Origin: Marimonas lutisalis
GTDB lineage: Bacteria; Pseudomonadota; Alphaproteobacteria; Rhodobacterales; Rhodobacteraceae
Assembly: GCF_005434965.1 (NCBI RefSeq)
Contig: NZ_SKCI01000001.1
Location: forward strand, 1,014,952 to 1,078,951
Length of the DNA: 64,000 nucleotides
Reading direction: 5' to 3'
In this document: positions 9,592 to 19,574 of the stretch, in pieces
Numbering within the stretch: the stretch's first letter is position 1
Layout: each line of letters begins with the position of its first letter
Notes under the pieces: generated by a model
Databases searched by the model: none
What the model was told of the DNA's origin: nothing
Seen by the model: the letters and a program-made list of their open reading frames with translations, nothing else
Made by a program: the position numbers and the translations under genes

Positions 9592-10377
9592 CTATTCAGC
9601 CGCGCGGGGCAAGTCGATTACCTTGCGCTTTCGCTCAATCGTTTCGATGCCCATCTCCGGGAGAATGACAAGAAATTCATCGCGCAGCCGCTCCAATTGT
9701 GCCGCCGCGACGCTTTCTTCCAACTCCAACTGAATAAGCCTGTGCTTGAGCTCGTTGTGGATGGTTTTTGCCTCGTCTAGACGCTTGTTGAACCGTTCCA
9801 CTTCCTGTTGACGCTGCCGCAGGAAGTCGCGCGCGCGCACGACGTTTTCGTCGGAATACGTCTCCGCGAGGTCGCGGGAGATGTAACTCATCCGAGCCGC
9901 CAATTCGAGGAGTTCGGGTTCCATCTGCTCGAGATCGGGATGAGCGCGCAGGTATGTCAGGCGTTCACGCATCGTCTCGAATTCGGAGCTCAGACTGAAC
10001 GTCCCGACCCTGTCTGCTGCGTGAGCATGGTGGTAGGCCCGCGCAACGTCTTCAATTCCAATGGAAAAATCCCGGTGTGATGTTTCAAGCGCCATGACAC
10101 GGCGCATGGATGAAAGGAAAGAAGCCAGCAGAACTGCAAGGATGGTGAGTCCGATTTGTGCATACATGCCCGCGTTTTCCACGGTTTGCCTACCCATCAT
10201 GACCTGCAGTTCAATCCAGGGCCAATAGCCAATAGCTGACAGGGCCGTGGCTGTCAAAAGTGCAAACGATAACAATAACATAAGACCAAAAGCCAGCCGG
10301 TGATTGAGAAACGAAAATATGGTTGCGGCGGCGCGGGTGTTGGGACCATGACATCGCCCCAGGAAGTCGAGTAACAT
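9592..10377 (-). CDS. Uncharacterised membrane protein with coiled coil
   Basis: The 261-residue product has two hydrophobic helices near the N-terminus (about residues 27-50 and 70-90). A long charged region rich in Glu, Arg and Leu follows, predicted by eye to be coiled coil (about 130-240). It may be a membrane-tethered structural protein. Similar proteins are, as I recall, loosely labelled DNA repair protein in related genomes because of radA next door; nothing in the sequence supports that. The start is uncertain: 10377 lacks a strong ribosome-binding site and the frame is open to 10437. Confidence 0.6.
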   Translation of the reverse strand: MLLDFLGRCHGPNTRAAATIFSFLNHRLAFGLMLLLSFALLTATALSAIGYWPWIELQVMMGRQTVENAGMYAQIGLTILAVLLASFLSSMRRVMALETSHRDFSIGIEDVARAYHHAHAADRVGTFSLSSEFETMRERLTYLRAHPDLEQMEPELLELAARMSYISRDLAETYSDENVVRARDFLRQRQQEVERFNKRLDEAKTIHNELKHRLIQLELEESVAAAQLERLRDEFLVILPEMGIETIERKRKVIDLPRAAE

Positions 10378-10479
10378 ACTACAGCGGCGAGAATACGCCC
10401 ATCGGCAGAAAAAACCCCCGAAAAAATCAAGCCGCAAGCGAGATTGCAGGGCTCCCGGAATCCCGATTGTTTCCCGATT

Positions 10480-10929
10480 CTATACAGTCTGCCCAAAACG
10501 GCCTTTTCGTTCCGTCAGAAGGCCGATGGCAAGGGAGGTGAGGATGCAGGCGGTGAAGAGATAGAGGCCCCAGGCGGTTTCGATCTTGCCGAACCCGATT
10601 CCCTTGCTCAGCGTGATGTAGAGCGCGATGAGAAAAACGTCGGCCATCGCCAGCTTGCCCAGGATATGCAGTACCGGCAGCAGTTTGTTCGACAGGAGGC
10701 CGAAATGCAGAAGGCCCAGCCCGATGGTTTTCATGTAGGGCGCGAAAAGCGCGAAGAAGGTGACCAGGAGCGCGAGGAAAACATCCGACTCCCACAGGCT
10801 TTGCAGCCCCGAGATCACGCTGATTTCCGACAGGCCGAAGAGCGGCAGGCCCAGCCCGGCGCGCATCAGCGGCGCGAACCACGCGATTGGAAACAGGATG
10901 ATCAGCGACAGGTTAACAAGGCGCAGCAT
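10480..10929 (-). CDS. PqiA-family (paraquat-inducible protein A) membrane protein
   Basis: This 149-residue membrane protein has about four hydrophobic helices and resembles a single PqiA domain, half the size of E. coli PqiA. PqiA-type proteins are partners of MCE-domain lipid transporters, and mlaE/mlaF lie about 3 kb away, though no MCE protein is visible here. The ATG at 10929 is chosen because GGAGG precedes it; an earlier ATG would add ten residues. Confidence 0.75.
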   Translation of the reverse strand: MLRLVNLSLIILFPIAWFAPLMRAGLGLPLFGLSEISVISGLQSLWESDVFLALLVTFFALFAPYMKTIGLGLLHFGLLSNKLLPVLHILGKLAMADVFLIALYITLSKGIGFGKIETAWGLYLFTACILTSLAIGLLTERKGRFGQTV

Positions 10930-11354
10930 GGGGCCTCCACGGGCAAGAAACGGGCGCAATTCCTGCTACCTAGGGGGGCAGAGCGGGGCTGGCAAGCGCC
11001 GGGTTAACCATTTTTCGGGGTGAAAACAGGGGGGTGACATGCGTATGACTCCCGGCTGACATCCGGCTGCCGGGTGTAGCGCTTGCCGGGAATCGGGCCG
11101 GATGGGGCGTTCGTTACCCCACCGTGACGATCGGTTAACGAACTACCTCATGGGGCAAAATGGCAATGGGTTTTCGCATTTTTCAGTAAGGCCTCAAAGG
11201 TCACAACGAAACACGCCAGGCCTCGGTCCGCACCTGTCCCTTTCTTTCTGGCGGGGCAACGCGGAGGGCAGCGAGGGCGTCGAGTCTGCGGTCCCAAAGC
11301 TGGCATGCGAATATCTTGTAACGAACGGCGGCTAAGAGCCGAACGCGGACTTGT
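10930..11354. other. Intergenic region with element copy B, otherwise unassigned
   Basis: These 425 bp between the pqiA-like start and the next stop codon hold repeat copy B (11003-11139). The rest (11140-11354) shows no convincing gene: the open frames are short and lack family motifs or ribosome-binding sites. The base composition is less GC-rich than in the neighbouring housekeeping genes. Confidence 0.5.
11003..11139 (+). repeat. GTTAAC-bounded intergenic element, copy B
   Basis: The 46-bp core (11030-11075) carries the same CCCGGCTGACATCCGGCTGC block as copies A and C. It is bracketed by GTTAAC at 11003-11008 and 11134-11139. The first hairpin arm differs from copy A: GGGGGT can pair with ACTCCC, so pairing is partly preserved despite base changes. 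It lies upstream of the pqiA-like gene. Confidence 0.75.
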
Positions 11355-11723
11355 CTATTCCCGACGCACAATTCTACCGACAGCGGCGGTCACGATGAAT
11401 ATCAAGGCAAGAGGGACCCATGTTCCGATCGGACTTGTGAACATTTCAAAGCTTTTCTCAATAAACATTGCCACGACAAACACATCGAGAAAAACCGCGA
11501 CGCCCAAAAACGTCAGTGCCGTCGCGACAGCGCCAAACTGTGCAAACCAGCGGTGATAGAACCAAGCGGCTATGGCCGCTCCAACTGGCGCGCCGATTGC
11601 ATGAAAAACCAAAGTCGCATCCATGCTCATTAGCGATCTGCCCACCGCAATCAGACCTCCGCAATACGCCCAAAGGAGTACTGCGAACCCGACTAGTATC
11701 AATAGACTCTTCGATTTGCCCAT
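11355..11723 (-). CDS. Uncharacterised four-helix membrane protein
   Basis: A 122-residue, strongly hydrophobic product with about four membrane segments (near residues 6-27, 38-58, 65-88 and 98-116). It has no recognised motif. The start is well supported by AAAGGAACTC directly before the ATG. It stands alone in the accessory segment next to the arsenite exporter. Confidence 0.65.
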   Translation of the reverse strand: MGKSKSLLILVGFAVLLWAYCGGLIAVGRSLMSMDATLVFHAIGAPVGAAIAAWFYHRWFAQFGAVATALTFLGVAVFLDVFVVAMFIEKSFEMFTSPIGTWVPLALIFIVTAAVGRIVRRE

Positions 11724-11906
11724 GAGAGTTCCTTTCGGACCTACCCTGACGGGACGCCTATTAAGTCCCTGCGCACATCTCAGCTTACCTCAAGATCAGC
11801 CGCAATTCTTGCCCAGAAATGTCTCCGCCAGCCTTTCGTTACCGAGGCTCCGGCAAATTTCTTGCACATGATCCGCCCGCCAGCTGCTCGCGTAGCAAGG
11901 CGGATG

Positions 11907-12914
11907 CTATGCAAAGCTACTTCTTGTGCGGTTTGCAAAAGCCACCAGTGAGAGCATCACTGGGACCTCGACAAGAACTCCGACAACTGTAGCAAGTGCT
12001 GCGCCCGAGTTAAGGCCGAATAGGCTGATCGCAACGGCGACAGCGAGTTCGAAAAAATTGGAGGTTCCGATCAGGGCGCAGGGTGCTGCAATCCTGTGTG
12101 GAACGCGTAGGGCGTAAGCCGCGGCATAGGCCAGTGCGAAGATGCCGTAAGATTGGAGAAGAATTGGTGTCGCAATCAGGACGATGACCTGCGGGCGCTC
12201 CAGAATGACCTGACCTTGGAGGCCGAAAAGGATCACCACTGTCGCGATCAGGCCCACGACGGACCAAGGTTTGATCCGCTCGCGGAAAGCCTCGATCCGG
12301 GACGAACTTCCCAGCCGCTTCCGAGTCCAGATACCCGCGGCCAGCGGCAACGCGACAAAGAGGATCACAGAGAGCACAAGCGTCTCCCAAGGCACCTCAA
12401 TATCGGTAACCCCGAGAAGAAAGGCGACTATGGGCGCAAAGGCGAAAACCATGATCACGTCATTCACTGATACTTGAACGAGCGTGTAGCTTTCATCACC
12501 ACGGGTTAACTGCGACCAGACGAAGACCATTGCCGTGCAAGGCGCCGCGCCGAGCAGGATGAGTCCTGCAATGTATTGCTGAGCATCTTCGGGTCCGATT
12601 AGATCTGCGAACACCACCTCGAAAAACAACACGCCAAGCGCTGCCATTGTGAAAGGCTTGATCAGCCAGTTCACCACAAGCGTGATGGCCAAGCCCTTGG
12701 GCTGCTTCAACACGTCGCGCAGACTGCCTGGATCGACACCCACCATCATTGGGTAGACCATCGCCCAGATCAGGAGCGCGACGACTAAGTTCACGCTGGC
12801 AACTTCAGTAGCCGCGACCGCCTTGACCAAAGTCGGCGCGGTACTTCCGATTAGGATACCGCCAGCCATAGCCAGCGCGACCCAAACGGAAAGATACCTC
12901 TCGAAGATACTCAT
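11907..12914 (-). CDS. acr3: ACR3-family arsenite efflux transporter
   Basis: ACR3 permeases export As(III) using the proton-motive force. The 335-residue product has about ten membrane helices, the family sequence [19 protein letters not shown] (catalytic Cys in AAPCTAM) and [20 protein letters not shown]. The start [16 protein letters not shown] matches ACR3 N-termini; an upstream extension to 13031 encodes unrelated residues. It is an orphan: no arsR, arsC or arsH lies beside it, and no ArsR operator is obvious. Confidence 0.92.
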   Translation of the reverse strand: MSIFERYLSVWVALAMAGGILIGSTAPTLVKAVAATEVASVNLVVALLIWAMVYPMMVGVDPGSLRDVLKQPKGLAITLVVNWLIKPFTMAALGVLFFEVVFADLIGPEDAQQYIAGLILLGAAPCTAMVFVWSQLTRGDESYTLVQVSVNDVIMVFAFAPIVAFLLGVTDIEVPWETLVLSVILFVALPLAAGIWTRKRLGSSSRIEAFRERIKPWSVVGLIATVVILFGLQGQVILERPQVIVLIATPILLQSYGIFALAYAAAYALRVPHRIAAPCALIGTSNFFELAVAVAISLFGLNSGAALATVVGVLVEVPVMLSLVAFANRTRSSFA

Positions 12915-13374
12915 GGTCTGATCGATACGGTTCCGGCCAAAAGAAGTCGAGAGGTTGCATGGGTCTGGGCGGATAAAACGACCGCTTTGTCCCGCAAAGC
13001 AGACGCCCTTCGAGATTGCAGCGAACGGCATCTTTGAGCCCGTAGCGGGAGTCCATATGGCTTTCCAAAATCTATTCCGGCAATCCAGCCAGGGCGGCGG
13101 TGCGATTTTGCCTGAAATGGACCGGTTTGGACAGACTGCGCGCCGGGGTGAAGGCAGGGGGGGGGGATGAGGACTGACACGTTGCCCAGTACCACTGGAG
13201 CACAGCCGATCAAGTTGCCCCGATTAATGGTACTTGCAGTGTCCTTTGAGATCACTGAAAGTTCGAGACTACGGAACGTTTGGTTCTCTAAACCTTCGAC
13301 CTGCCAACTTGAAAAGCAGAGGAACGATGTTCGCAAGGGTCAGATCGAGGCATAGCGACTGCGAAAAGCCGCAA
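12915..13374. other. Gene-poor stretch upstream of acr3
   Basis: These 460 bp contain only short overlapping frames without recognisable family features. There is a run of ten G residues at 13157-13166. The stretch presumably contains the acr3 promoter. It may be the scar of past rearrangement, but I see no transposase remnant or inverted terminal repeat. Confidence 0.4.
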
Positions 13375-13776
13375 ATGCCTCTTGCGCATACAAAGACCTT
13401 GCTGGTCGCCTTGCTTTTTCTTGGGTTGCCGGTGGCGCAGGGCACCCCATCTGCAGCAGAAGAACAGAATTTTTCCTATTCGCGTGATGCACAAAAGCCC
13501 TGGGCGAGTGTTGAACCTAACTTTGGCCTTCCACTGACGCATCCGAACCAAAAGACAGAGACCTATTTCCGTAAGCGATCATACGATGCTTCCCGTTCTG
13601 GAAGTGAAATCATTCTGCTTGGTCGCTTCGGGATCAGAACGGATGGACAGGTTTGTCTCCACCTAAGTTTTGATGAAACCGGTTGCAGGGTTTTTGTCGA
13701 AAACCGCGGACTGAAATTCATGCTGAACGAGGAGGGACACAGGTTCCCGGTTACCCTGGGCTTGCGGGCGAAATAG
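13375..13776 (+). CDS. Possible exported hypothetical protein
   Basis: From the ATG at 13375 the frame encodes 133 residues. It begins with a signal-peptide-like segment (basic start, LLVALLFLGLPVAQG core, likely cleavage after TPSAA), followed by a soluble region with two Cys (CLHLSFDETGC). No family is recognised. No good ribosome-binding site precedes 13375, and the frame extends upstream to 13234, so the start is unsure. It is the only plus-strand candidate in this part and could be a decayed gene. Confidence 0.4.
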   Translation: MPLAHTKTLLVALLFLGLPVAQGTPSAAEEQNFSYSRDAQKPWASVEPNFGLPLTHPNQKTETYFRKRSYDASRSGSEIILLGRFGIRTDGQVCLHLSFDETGCRVFVENRGLKFMLNEEGHRFPVTLGLRAK

Positions 13777-13949
13777 GTTGCCCTGCGTCTCGCCCTCGAG
13801 TGTGGGCATGGCTGCCGGAAACAGCCGGATCCCGCGGGTAGAGCCAACAGCAGAAATATCCGCAGTGCCACCGTGCGGGCGCATCCGATTTGGATATGGA
13901 TCATTTGCCACGGGGCCAAACGTCCACACCAAGACTGAGTGGCTTCAAG

Positions 13950-14696
13950 TCAGCGCACCGCTTCGATCGGGCCTTCGGCGCGGCCGTGGATGAACTGATC
14001 GAGATAGGGATCGCCGGAATTGTCCATCTGTGCGACCGGGCCGGTCCACTTGATGACGCCGTCATGCAGCATCGCCACGTTGTCGGCGATGGCGCGCACC
14101 GAGGACATGTCGTGGGTGATGGTCATCGCGGTGGCGCCCATTTCGGTGACGATTTCGCGGATCAACTCGTTGATGACGCCGGCCATGATCGGATCGAGCC
14201 CGGTGGTGGGTTCATCGAAGAAGATGATCTCGGGTTCGGCGGCGATGGCGCGGGCGAGGCCCACGCGTTTCTGCATGCCGCCCGACAGCTCGGCCGGGAA
14301 GAGATCGGCCACCTCGGGCTTGAGCCCGACGCGGCGGAGCTTCTCGATGGCGATCTCGCGCGCCTCAAGCTTGGGGCGTTTGAGCGAACCGCGCAGCAGG
14401 CGGAAGGCGACGTTCTGCCAGACGGTGAGCGAGTCAAACAGCGCGCCGCCCTGAAACAGCATGCCGAAACGAGCGAGGAAGGCATCGCGGTCGCCGGTGT
14501 TCACATCCTGCCCATCGACGCGGATGGTGCCGCTGTCGGGCGTGACGAGGCCGAGGATGCATTTCAGCAGCACCGATTTGCCTGTGCCCGAGCCGCCGAT
14601 GATGACCATCGAGGTGCCGCGGGGAATGGAGAGGTTGACCCCGCGCAGCACCTTGTTGGAGCCGAAAGCCTTGTGGACGTCAGTGAGCTCGATCAT
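13950..14696 (-). CDS. mlaF: ABC transporter ATP-binding protein, MlaF-like
   Basis: MlaF powers retrograde or anterograde phospholipid movement between the membranes together with the permease MlaE. The 248-residue protein has Walker A GGSGTGKS (about 33-40), the signature LSGGMQKRVGLARA, Walker B IIFFDEPTTGLDP and the MlaF-type switch MTITHDMSS. The start MIELTDVHKAFG is preferred to an upstream ATG that adds 34 Arg/Pro-rich residues. It follows mlaE on the same strand after a 157-bp gap containing a repeat. Confidence 0.9.
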   Translation of the reverse strand: MIELTDVHKAFGSNKVLRGVNLSIPRGTSMVIIGGSGTGKSVLLKCILGLVTPDSGTIRVDGQDVNTGDRDAFLARFGMLFQGGALFDSLTVWQNVAFRLLRGSLKRPKLEAREIAIEKLRRVGLKPEVADLFPAELSGGMQKRVGLARAIAAEPEIIFFDEPTTGLDPIMAGVINELIREIVTEMGATAMTITHDMSSVRAIADNVAMLHDGVIKWTGPVAQMDNSGDPYLDQFIHGRAEGPIEAVR

Positions 14697-14782
14697 GGGC
14701 GGTGCCCGTGGTTGGCGTTGACCGGGGCGCTGCCCGTCGCCATTGGACACTCGGACCAATGGCGCATCCACAGGTGACCCGC

Positions 14783-14805
14783 GGAGTATGTCCGGCAAGA
14801 TGAAG
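14783..14805 (+). repeat. AAGATGAAG-tail repeat, partial copy (R1)
   Basis: GGAGTATGTCCGGCAAGATG and the following AAG form the tail of a repeat family found seven times in this window. The preceding GC hairpin seen in full copies is missing here. It sits between mlaE and mlaF, antisense to their transcription. Confidence 0.55.
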
Positions 14806-14853
14806 CGGGGGCGCGGTGCAGGCCGCAGGGGCGGGATATGAGAGCGATCCGGA

Positions 14854-15636
14854 TCATGCCGAGAAGAACAGTTCGGTCAGGATGTAGTTGGCGGCGAGGA
14901 TCAGCACGGAGGCCGCGACCACGGCGGATTTGGTCGCCCGGCCCACGCCCTGCGCGCCGCGGCCGGAGTGCATGCCGTAGAAACAGCCCATCGTGGCGAC
15001 GATGAAGCCGAAGACCGCGCCCTTGATCAGGCCCGAGATCACGTCCCAGGCTTCGAGAAAATCAGCGGTGTTTTTCAGGTAGGCGGCGGCGTTGAACTCG
15101 AGCCGGGTGATGCCGACGAGATAGCCGCCCATGATGCCGATGGCATCGCCCACGCCCACCAGCACCGGCAGCGCCAGCGTGGCGGCCAGAACGCGCGGCA
15201 GGGTGAGGTATTTCATCGGGTGGGTCGAGAGCGTGACAAGGGCGTCGATCTGCTCGGTCACTTTCATGGTGCCGATTTCGGCGGCGATCGAAGAGGCGAC
15301 GCGGGCCGCGACCATGAGGCCGCCCAGAACCGGGCCCAGTTCGCGCGTCATGCCGATGGCGACGATCGAGGGCACGACGGATTCAGCATTGAAGCGCGAA
15401 CCGCCGGCATAAATCTGCAGCGCCAGCGCGCCGCCGGTGAAGAGCGCGGTGAGGCCCACGACGGGCAGGGACAGCCAGCCGATCTGCAGCAGCGCATGCA
15501 GGAATTCGCGCCCGTAGAAGGGCGGGCGGAAGAGATGCGTGACGGTGGAGATGGCAAATAGCGCCACGCGCCCGACCATCGCGAGCATGCCCAGGACCGT
15601 GCGACCGAGCCGGGCAAGGGGGGCGGACAGGCTCAT
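14854..15636 (-). CDS. mlaE: ABC transporter permease, MlaE-like
   Basis: MlaE is the inner-membrane permease of MCE-type lipid transporters. The 260-residue product has about five hydrophobic segments and the MlaE sequence [20 protein letters not shown], followed by [15 protein letters not shown]. Its ATG overlaps the alr stop as ATGA. No MlaD (MCE) gene is visible nearby, so the substrate-binding partner must be elsewhere. Confidence 0.92.
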   Translation of the reverse strand: MSLSAPLARLGRTVLGMLAMVGRVALFAISTVTHLFRPPFYGREFLHALLQIGWLSLPVVGLTALFTGGALALQIYAGGSRFNAESVVPSIVAIGMTRELGPVLGGLMVAARVASSIAAEIGTMKVTEQIDALVTLSTHPMKYLTLPRVLAATLALPVLVGVGDAIGIMGGYLVGITRLEFNAAAYLKNTADFLEAWDVISGLIKGAVFGFIVATMGCFYGMHSGRGAQGVGRATKSAVVAASVLILAANYILTELFFSA

Positions 15637-16670
15637 CCGCCGATATAGCGCCGGTTGTAGCGCGCCCCGAGCGAGGTGAGGATTTCATAGCCGATGGTGC
15701 CGGCCATGTCGGCGATATCATCGACCCCCTGGTGTTCGCCGATCAGGGTAAGTTCGGCCGGGTCCTCGTCCAGGTGGGTGACGTCGACGCCGATCAGGTC
15801 CATCGAGACGCGGCCGAGGATCGGACAGGGGGTGTCACCGAAATGGAACTGGCCGGTATTCGACAGGATGCGGTGGATGCCATCGGCATAGCCGCCCGAC
15901 ACGGTGGCGACGCGGGTGGGGGTGCTGGCCGTCCAGCTGTTGCCGTAGCCCACGGTTTCGCCCGGTTCGAGATCACGCACCTGGATGACCGGCAGGTCGA
16001 GGCTGACCACGGCGCTGGCGAGGTCGAAGGGGCGGCCGCCGAAAAGGCCCACGCCGGGGCGGGTGAGATCGAAGTGATAGTCCTTGCCCAGCAGAATGCC
16101 GCCCGTGGCCGCGAGCGAGCGGGGGATCGAGAGCCCCTCGGTCATCTCGATGAACTGGCGGAGCTGTTGCTGGTTCATGTCGTGATTGGGTTCGTCCGCG
16201 CAGGCGAGGTGCGACATTATCAGCGTCGGGTTCTGCGCCACGGCGATCTCGCGCACGGCAGCCCACTCGCCGGGCTCCATCCCTAGGCGGTTCATGCCAG
16301 TATCGAGCTGGATACCGAACGGCGCGCCGGGCAGCGCCTCGACATGGCGCAGGAGCTGGGGAAAGGAGTTGATCATCGGGGTGAGGGCGAGATCGGCGAT
16401 CATGTCGGTATCGCCGGGCATGTGGCCGGACATCACGTTGATCTCGGGGCCCGGGCCCAGGGCGTGGCGCAGGTCGGCGCCTTCCTCGGCCACGGCGACG
16501 AAGAAACGGCCGGCGCCGGCGCGGGCCAGCGCGCGTGCCACGCGTTCGATGCCGAGGCCATAGCCGTTGGCCTTGACCACGGCACCGGTTTCCCCCGCGC
16601 TCATCCCCGCGAGAGAGCGCCAGTTTGTTGTGAGCGCGTCGAGATCGATTGTGAGTTTGCCGGTCGCCAT
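15633..16670 (-). CDS. alr: Alanine racemase
   Basis: Alr interconverts L- and D-alanine with pyridoxal phosphate and supplies D-Ala for peptidoglycan. The 345-residue protein has the PLP lysine in [11 protein letters not shown] (Lys about 34) and the second catalytic region around [11 protein letters not shown]. It is a little shorter than the typical 360-370 residues. Proximity to dnaB (two small genes away) recalls the common dnaB-alr pairing. Confidence 0.95.
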   Translation of the reverse strand: MATGKLTIDLDALTTNWRSLAGMSAGETGAVVKANGYGLGIERVARALARAGAGRFFVAVAEEGADLRHALGPGPEINVMSGHMPGDTDMIADLALTPMINSFPQLLRHVEALPGAPFGIQLDTGMNRLGMEPGEWAAVREIAVAQNPTLIMSHLACADEPNHDMNQQQLRQFIEMTEGLSIPRSLAATGGILLGKDYHFDLTRPGVGLFGGRPFDLASAVVSLDLPVIQVRDLEPGETVGYGNSWTASTPTRVATVSGGYADGIHRILSNTGQFHFGDTPCPILGRVSMDLIGVDVTHLDEDPAELTLIGEHQGVDDIADMAGTIGYEILTSLGARYNRRYIGG

Positions 16671-16711
16671 GACGGGTTCATGCCACGGTTTGGCGCGGGG
16701 TCAAGGGGAAT

Positions 16712-17500
16712 TCAGGGTTCCTGCCAGTAGCGGTTCATGTTCCGCTCCCAGATTTTTTCGCCGATCATGCAATCATAGGCCGCGGCGGGGAGGACCCTGG
16801 CGCGGGGCGCGCGCGGCAGGCCGGCGATTTCCAGAACCAGCTTGCGGCGCACGGCGGTGGCAAATTCCGACCAGTCATAGACCGGGATGACGAAGGCGCC
16901 GGGCCCGCCGATGACGCAGTTGCGATAGTAGGCGTCGAGATCGGCGATACCCCACATGTCGGAGAGCGCATCGCGGGTCATCAGGGGCAGGCCGTTGATG
17001 ATGATGCCCCGCGAAAGCACCCGGTCGCGGGCGGCGGTGACGGGCGGGCCGGAGTTGTTGGGGCCGTCGCCCGAGACGTCAATGACGCGGCGCAAGCCTT
17101 TGAAATCATTTTTTGAAATCGAGCGCTCCGCCAGCAGGAGCGCCGACGAGATCGAGGTGCGGCGCAGGTTCTGCTCGAAACTGGAGGTGATCGTATCGGC
17201 CACCTGCGCGGCATCGGCGGGGGTGGCGATGCGGGTCCAGGGGACGACGGTGTTGTGGCTGCCGGCGCCGGCCCATTCGACGTAGGTCACGGCGATGGTG
17301 CCGATCATGCCGCCGGTGATCGCCTCCATCACGTCGGGGCTCTGCAGCGCCTCGGCATAGCCGCGGCGCTGGATTTCCAGCTCGGCCAGCGACATCGAGC
17401 GGGAGACGTCGACGGCGAGGAACAGTTCTACGTCAACCTCTTCTTCGGCGCGTAGGGGCGCGGAGATGAGGGAGAGAAGAAGAAGCAGGACTGCACGCAT
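16712..17500 (-). CDS. DUF1194 exported VWA-like protein
   Basis: The 262-residue product has a signal peptide (cleavage likely after LRAEE) followed by a von Willebrand factor A-like domain. The metal-site motif DVSRSMS (about residues 30-36) and the later DVSGDGPNNSG are characteristic of DUF1194. It probably acts in the periplasm; the ligand is unknown. Confidence 0.88.
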   Translation of the reverse strand: MRAVLLLLLSLISAPLRAEEEVDVELFLAVDVSRSMSLAELEIQRRGYAEALQSPDVMEAITGGMIGTIAVTYVEWAGAGSHNTVVPWTRIATPADAAQVADTITSSFEQNLRRTSISSALLLAERSISKNDFKGLRRVIDVSGDGPNNSGPPVTAARDRVLSRGIIINGLPLMTRDALSDMWGIADLDAYYRNCVIGGPGAFVIPVYDWSEFATAVRRKLVLEIAGLPRAPRARVLPAAAYDCMIGEKIWERNMNRYWQEP

Positions 17501-17551
17501 GCACCTATTGAGGCGCGGCGGGGCGGTACTGTCGAGTCACATTTGCGCGGT

Positions 17552-17980
17552 TCAGGGCATCTGAGCGGTCGAGTGCCACCAGATGCGTACTTCGGTGGCG
17601 CGCCCAGCGGCGTCGAACCGGCCAATGAGCGTTCCATCGAGAATCATGCGCGGCAGCGGGTCACCGGGTTGGCGATCGGGCAGGCCGGTGCCGGTGGATT
17701 TGGCCCAGATTTCAAACAGCTCTTCCGAGGCGACCTGGTATTCGACATGCCAATGGGCAAAGCCGCCGTCCGGGGTTTCGCCCAGCACCGTGTTGGTGTG
17801 CGTGATATCCTGCTGAAGCTTGATCCGGTCCCAGTAGGTTTTGCGCAACTGCCAGCTGTCCTGACACTGGAACGGCGTATTCCAATATTGACCGTCCGGC
17901 GTGAACAGATCGGCGAAGCCTTCGCTGTCCTGGCCTTCCCAGACCCGTTTGTAGGCGGACATGAAGGCATGGATCGACAT
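17552..17980 (-). CDS. NTF2-like/SnoaL-like domain protein
   Basis: The 142-residue protein has the alpha+beta NTF2-like arrangement: an N-terminal helix (FMSAYKRVWEGQDSEGFADLF), then YWNTPF and several beta-strands ending in VRIWWHS. Such folds serve as small enzymes or binding proteins; no catalytic residue pattern is decisive here. It starts 3 bp after the dnaB stop, so the two are probably co-transcribed. Confidence 0.65.
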   Translation of the reverse strand: MSIHAFMSAYKRVWEGQDSEGFADLFTPDGQYWNTPFQCQDSWQLRKTYWDRIKLQQDITHTNTVLGETPDGGFAHWHVEYQVASEELFEIWAKSTGTGLPDRQPGDPLPRMILDGTLIGRFDAAGRATEVRIWWHSTAQMP

Positions 17981-17983
17981 GGC

Positions 17984-19471
17984 TCAGAACTCCTGATCGC
18001 TGCCCTGCTGCCAGGGTTTGACAAGGTTGCCGAAGCGGGTGAATTCGCTTTCGAAGCTGAGCTCGACCGTGCCGATGGGGCCGTGACGCTGCTTGCCGAT
18101 GATCACCTCGGCCTTGCCGTGCAGGCGCGCCATGCGGTCCTGCCATTCGGCCATTTCGTCGAGCCGTTCATCAGACGGCTTTTCACGTTCGACGTAGTAT
18201 TCCTCGCGGAAGACGAACATGACCACGTCGGCGTCCTGCTCGATCGAGCCGGATTCGCGCAGGTCCGAGAGCTGCGGGCGCTTGTCGTCGCGGCTTTCGA
18301 CCTGGCGCGAAAGCTGCGAGAGCGCCAGCACGGGGATATTGAGCTCCTTGGCGATGGCCTTGAGGCCCATGGAAATCTCGCCGATCTCCTGCACGCGGTT
18401 GTCGGACATGCCGCGCACGAGCTGCAGGTAGTCGACAATCAAGAGGTCGAGCCCGTGCGTGCGCTTGAGCCGCCGCGCCCGCGCGGCCAGCTGCGCGATG
18501 GGGATGGCAGCGGTGTCGTCGATGAAGAGCGGGCAGGCTTCGAGCTCTTTCGCGGCATCGACGAAGCGGCGGAATTCGCTTTCGTCCATGTCGCCCTGGC
18601 GGATCTTGTGGCTGGAGATTTCCGAGGCCTCGGCGAGGATCCGGCCGGCCAGCTGTTCGGCGCTCATCTCGAGCGAGAAGAAGCCGACGACGCCGCCTTC
18701 CACCGCGCCCTCGGTGCCATCGGGGCGCAGGCCGCGGCGATAGGCCTTGGCGATGTTGAAGGCGATATTGGTTGCAAGCGAGGTTTTCCCCATCGAGGGA
18801 CGACCGGCGAGAATGAGCAGGTCGGACTTGTGCAGCCCGCCGAGCTTGCCATCGAGATCGATGAGCCCCGTGGGCACGCCGGCGAGGCCGCCTTCCCGCT
18901 GGTAGGCCGCGTTCGCGACGTTAACAGCGTCTGTTACTGCCTTGAGAAAGCTTTGAAAACCGCCTTCGGACTGGCCCTGCTCGGCAAGCTTGTAAAGCGC
19001 CTGTTCGGCCTCGACGATCTGTTCCTTGGGTTCCGAGGCGACATCGACCTTGGCGGCCTTGGCCGAGATGTCATGGCCCAGGCGAATGAGATCGCGCCGA
19101 ACGGCGAGATCATAGATCATCTGGGCATAGTCCTTGACCGCGAAGGCCGAGATCGCCGCGCCGGCGAGACGGGCGAGATAGGCCGGGCCGCCCAGCTCTT
19201 TCAGGCCCTCGTCATCCTCGAAGAACGCCTTGAGCGTCACCGGCGAGGCGAGATTGTTCTTGGCGATCCGCGCCGCGGCGGTTTCGAAAATGCGGGCATG
19301 GACGGGATCGTAGAAATGCTGCGGGCCGATGATCGCGGCGACGCGGTCGTAGACATCGTTATTGGTCAGGATCGCGCCGAGCAGCTGCTGCTCGGCCTCG
19401 ATCGAATGCGGCATCGTGTCGGGGTTCTGGATCTCGGCCCCGGTCGGATTGAAGGCTGCGACTTCGTTCAT
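17984..19471 (-). CDS. dnaB: Replicative DNA helicase
   Basis: DnaB is the hexameric helicase at the replication fork. The 495-residue protein has the N-terminal DnaB domain (MPHSIEAEQQLLGAIL) and a RecA-like C-terminal domain. That domain holds Walker A GRPSMGKTSLA, Walker B LLIVDYLQL and the arginine-finger region RESGSIEQDADVV. The start at 19471 is supported by GAGTGGA upstream and by the family N-terminus; an in-frame extension to 19573 is not DnaB-like. No intein is present. Confidence 0.97.
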   Translation of the reverse strand: MNEVAAFNPTGAEIQNPDTMPHSIEAEQQLLGAILTNNDVYDRVAAIIGPQHFYDPVHARIFETAAARIAKNNLASPVTLKAFFEDDEGLKELGGPAYLARLAGAAISAFAVKDYAQMIYDLAVRRDLIRLGHDISAKAAKVDVASEPKEQIVEAEQALYKLAEQGQSEGGFQSFLKAVTDAVNVANAAYQREGGLAGVPTGLIDLDGKLGGLHKSDLLILAGRPSMGKTSLATNIAFNIAKAYRRGLRPDGTEGAVEGGVVGFFSLEMSAEQLAGRILAEASEISSHKIRQGDMDESEFRRFVDAAKELEACPLFIDDTAAIPIAQLAARARRLKRTHGLDLLIVDYLQLVRGMSDNRVQEIGEISMGLKAIAKELNIPVLALSQLSRQVESRDDKRPQLSDLRESGSIEQDADVVMFVFREEYYVEREKPSDERLDEMAEWQDRMARLHGKAEVIIGKQRHGPIGTVELSFESEFTRFGNLVKPWQQGSDQEF

Positions 19472-19574
19472 GATTCCACTCTGATTTCCCCGGGACGTGA
19501 CATACGCAATCGCCCGCGGCGAGGGCAAATTGTATGTTTGTGTGGGTAGTTTGTGGATAAACCCGGGCCACATG

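Noticed and set aside
11102-11335. 77-codon plus-strand open frame
   Set aside because: It overlaps element copy B, has no ribosome-binding site and no protein-like pattern.
17543-19549. 668-codon plus-strand frame opposite dnaB
   Set aside because: Antisense shadow: dnaB motifs on the minus strand are complete.
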